A DNA stretch of 64,000 nt. Origin: Singulisphaera sp. GP187. Its GTDB lineage: Bacteria > Planctomycetota > Planctomycetia > Isosphaerales > Isosphaeraceae. The notes under the pieces are model-generated. The model was not told the DNA's origin. It was given only the letters and a program-made list of their open reading frames with translations, and made no database searches. Location: contig NZ_FSRB01000002.1 of NCBI RefSeq assembly GCF_900129635.1, positions 1,144,727-1,208,726 on the forward strand. Direction: 5' to 3'. Below, piece after piece: positions 62,497 to 64,000 of the stretch. Within the stretch, counting starts at the first letter, position 1. Each line of letters starts with the position of its first letter. The translations under genes and the position numbers were made by a program.

Positions 62497-63768
62497 TCAG
62501 CGAGCGCGGAGCCGCCAGCGACGAAATCCACTCAAGACCGGAATTTCTTCGCGTGAACGGAGAAAGACGGACTCCGAAGCCATGACGTCGGCGAGGGTTT
62601 CGATCAAGAGATCGTTCTCGGCGGGGTTTCGCACGCAGAACCTGAGATGTCCTCGGGTGTGGTGCTCTTGCCCGGGGCCGGTCACGACCGAGCCAATCTC
62701 GAGCCCACGATAGTTGGAGCATTCCCGCACGAAGATGCCGCGACAGGCCAACGCATCCTGGAGCTGAGGCGAGGTCCAGGGCGTGTCGACCAGGCTGCAG
62801 ACGACGAAGTTCGCCATCGGCGGCGCGAACGACGGGCGTTGCCGGCCCGGCCAGAGCGGACGGACGCCGGGCAAGTCCCAGAGCCGATCGGTGAGTCGGG
62901 CCGACTCGGTCCGGATCAGTTCCACGGTGCGTCGCAGGTAGTCACGATCGTCGACCGCCGCGATCGCCGCGACCTCGGCGGCCGTCGTGACGGTCCAGGG
63001 CTGTTGGCTCCGTCGGAGCATCGCCACGATGTCGGGCGAAGCCACGGCATAACCAATTCTCAGCCCAGGGAAGGCGTAGATCTTGGTCATCGACCGCAAC
63101 ACGATCAGGTTGTTGCGGGTGCTCGTTGCGCCGATCAGGGTCCGCTTCGCCTCATCGGGCAGAAACGGCAGGTAGGCCTCGTCGACGACCGTCATGAGCG
63201 ACGGCGAACGATCGACCAGGTTGAGCAAGCGAGTGCGGTCCCAGGCGCGGCCGGACGGATTGTTGGGATGGCCGGTCCAGAAGACCCCTCGCTTCCCTTC
63301 CGGGAACGTTTCCTGGGCCCACCCGAGCACATGCTCGTCCCAGATCTTGGTGCGCATCCCGTTCTGGGCCGAGGTCCGGCGATACTCGCCGTAGCTCGGC
63401 TCGACCAGGTGCGCGGCCGGGGGTTTGGGAACGCCGAAGCTCCGCCTGCGACGGCCGGCGGTCTCGCGAACCATCTGACCAATCAGATTGATCAGCTCTG
63501 TCGTGCCCGCACCGACGATAATCTGGTCGGTCGGCACCCCGTGAAATTCGGCCAGTCGCTCCACGAGCCGGGGTGAGTTCGGCTCCGGATAGCGATCAAT
63601 GGTCTCGGTGGCGGCTCGAACGGCGGAGACGGCCACGGGGGGCGGCCCCAGGGCGTTCAAAGGGGCGGAAAAATCCAAAAGCGGCCGGTTGCCCAGCTTG
63701 AGCCGCGCTCGGATATTCGCCTGGTTTCCGCCGTGTTGGATGGGGTTCTTCGCTCGGTGGTCTACCAT
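62497..63768 (-). CDS. PLP-dependent aminotransferase, CobD/HisC-like
   Basis: A 423-residue type I aminotransferase. NPIQHGGNQANIRARLKLG is the 'HGGN' start of threonine-phosphate decarboxylase (CobD). VGAGTTELINLI, FWTGHPNNPSGRAWD and TVVDEAYLPFLPD follow the fold order. LRSMTKIYAFPGLRIGYAVA holds the PLP-binding Lys, and HLRFCVRNPAEN the substrate Arg. CobD makes the aminopropanol linker of cobalamin; HisC makes histidinol phosphate. The HGGN start favours CobD. The ATG at 63768 gives that start. No cobalamin or histidine gene is adjacent. Confidence 0.85.
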   Translation of the reverse strand: MVDHRAKNPIQHGGNQANIRARLKLGNRPLLDFSAPLNALGPPPVAVSAVRAATETIDRYPEPNSPRLVERLAEFHGVPTDQIIVGAGTTELINLIGQMVRETAGRRRRSFGVPKPPAAHLVEPSYGEYRRTSAQNGMRTKIWDEHVLGWAQETFPEGKRGVFWTGHPNNPSGRAWDRTRLLNLVDRSPSLMTVVDEAYLPFLPDEAKRTLIGATSTRNNLIVLRSMTKIYAFPGLRIGYAVASPDIVAMLRRSQQPWTVTTAAEVAAIAAVDDRDYLRRTVELIRTESARLTDRLWDLPGVRPLWPGRQRPSFAPPMANFVVCSLVDTPWTSPQLQDALACRGIFVRECSNYRGLEIGSVVTGPGQEHHTRGHLRFCVRNPAENDLLIETLADVMASESVFLRSREEIPVLSGFRRWRLRAR

Positions 63769-64000
63769 GCGGTTCGGTCGATGAGGAACTTAGGAATAAA
63801 GAGGGTCCCCATACTTAAACGACGGCCTGTTGACAGCGGACCCGAGGTTGCCGGCGCCGGCCGAGTTCTTCCGTGGAATCACGGGTTTGTGCCGAAAGTG
63901 AAGGATTTCACGATCGGTTCGGAACCTGAGATTCCTCAGAAGAACGGTCGAATATAACCGCCCAGAGTTCCGTTGCAAGAGCCTGTACCCACGGATTGTT
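63769..64000. other. Right-edge intergenic region
   Basis: About 230 bases upstream of the aminotransferase gene, running to the window edge. No gene or clear promoter seen. Confidence 0.3.

Overview
The window is about 64 kb of GC-rich chromosome from a planctomycete, most likely of the Isosphaeraceae/Gemmatales type. The assignment rests on gene families typical of that phylum: a DUF1559 pseudopilin-like protein with an H-X9-DG ending, a PSCyt1/PSCyt2/PSD1 cytochrome protein, an exported protein with a LEPR-XLL sorting motif, an MJ0042-type zinc-ribbon membrane protein, an ECF sigma factor beside a FecR/LamG membrane protein, and Ser/Thr kinases with WD40 propellers. Genes are spaced loosely, operons are short, and many long open frames opposite real genes are only GC-driven shadows.

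Layout. 1-4.4 kb: end of a secreted protein, a small protein behind a clear promoter, a zinc-ribbon membrane protein, a Tat-exported protein and rnhA. 4.5-8.5 kb: queA, a glycosyltransferase, and a TetR regulator divergent from an NmrA-like oxidoreductase across a 28-bp palindromic operator. 9-13.8 kb: a membrane sulfatase-fold enzyme, a lipoprotein hydrolase and a NUDIX protein, separated by palindromic repeats. 14.1-18 kb: sigma factor, FecR/LamG protein, DUF1559 protein and lipoprotein in one probable operon. 18.2-26.1 kb: a K+-independent H+-pyrophosphatase, DsbD, a 2-hydroxyacid dehydrogenase and a membrane glycosyltransferase. 26.2-31.7 kb: RRM protein, vWA protein, phosphatase plus membrane glycosyltransferase, and a kinase. 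31.8-33.3 kb: an insertion sequence sitting inside a palindromic repeat. 33.4-36 kb: rpmE-prfA-prmC. 36.1-42.3 kb: thioredoxin-fold, ThuA, cdd, DUF2752 and acyltransferase genes. 42.5-45.3 kb: PSD1 protein. 45.6-46.8 kb: a gene remnant, a large inverted-repeat element and a small membrane protein. 47.3-54.5 kb: LEPR-XLL protein, CHAD protein, PilZ-like protein and a kinase with 14 WD40 repeats. 54.5-61.1 kb: EEP phosphatase, phyH-like gene coupled to dapF, a site-2 protease, a DUF3634-like protein and lon. 61.2-64 kb: two unknown small genes in an unusually structured stretch, then a CobD/HisC-like aminotransferase.

The most unusual signals are three hairpins at 62273-62445, whose stems vary in a compensated way while their loops keep a GGA motif and a C7 run; the structured leader just upstream of the small gene at 61952; and the insertion sequence at 31828-33270. 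The IS has exact ends, a 4-bp target duplication, a duplicated left-end binding site and a +1 frame change in a C7 run that splits the DDE triad. It landed in a member of a hairpin family that also occurs intact at 9103-9183.

No CRISPR array, rRNA or convincing tRNA was found. All functional calls come from reading motifs; no database search was run.
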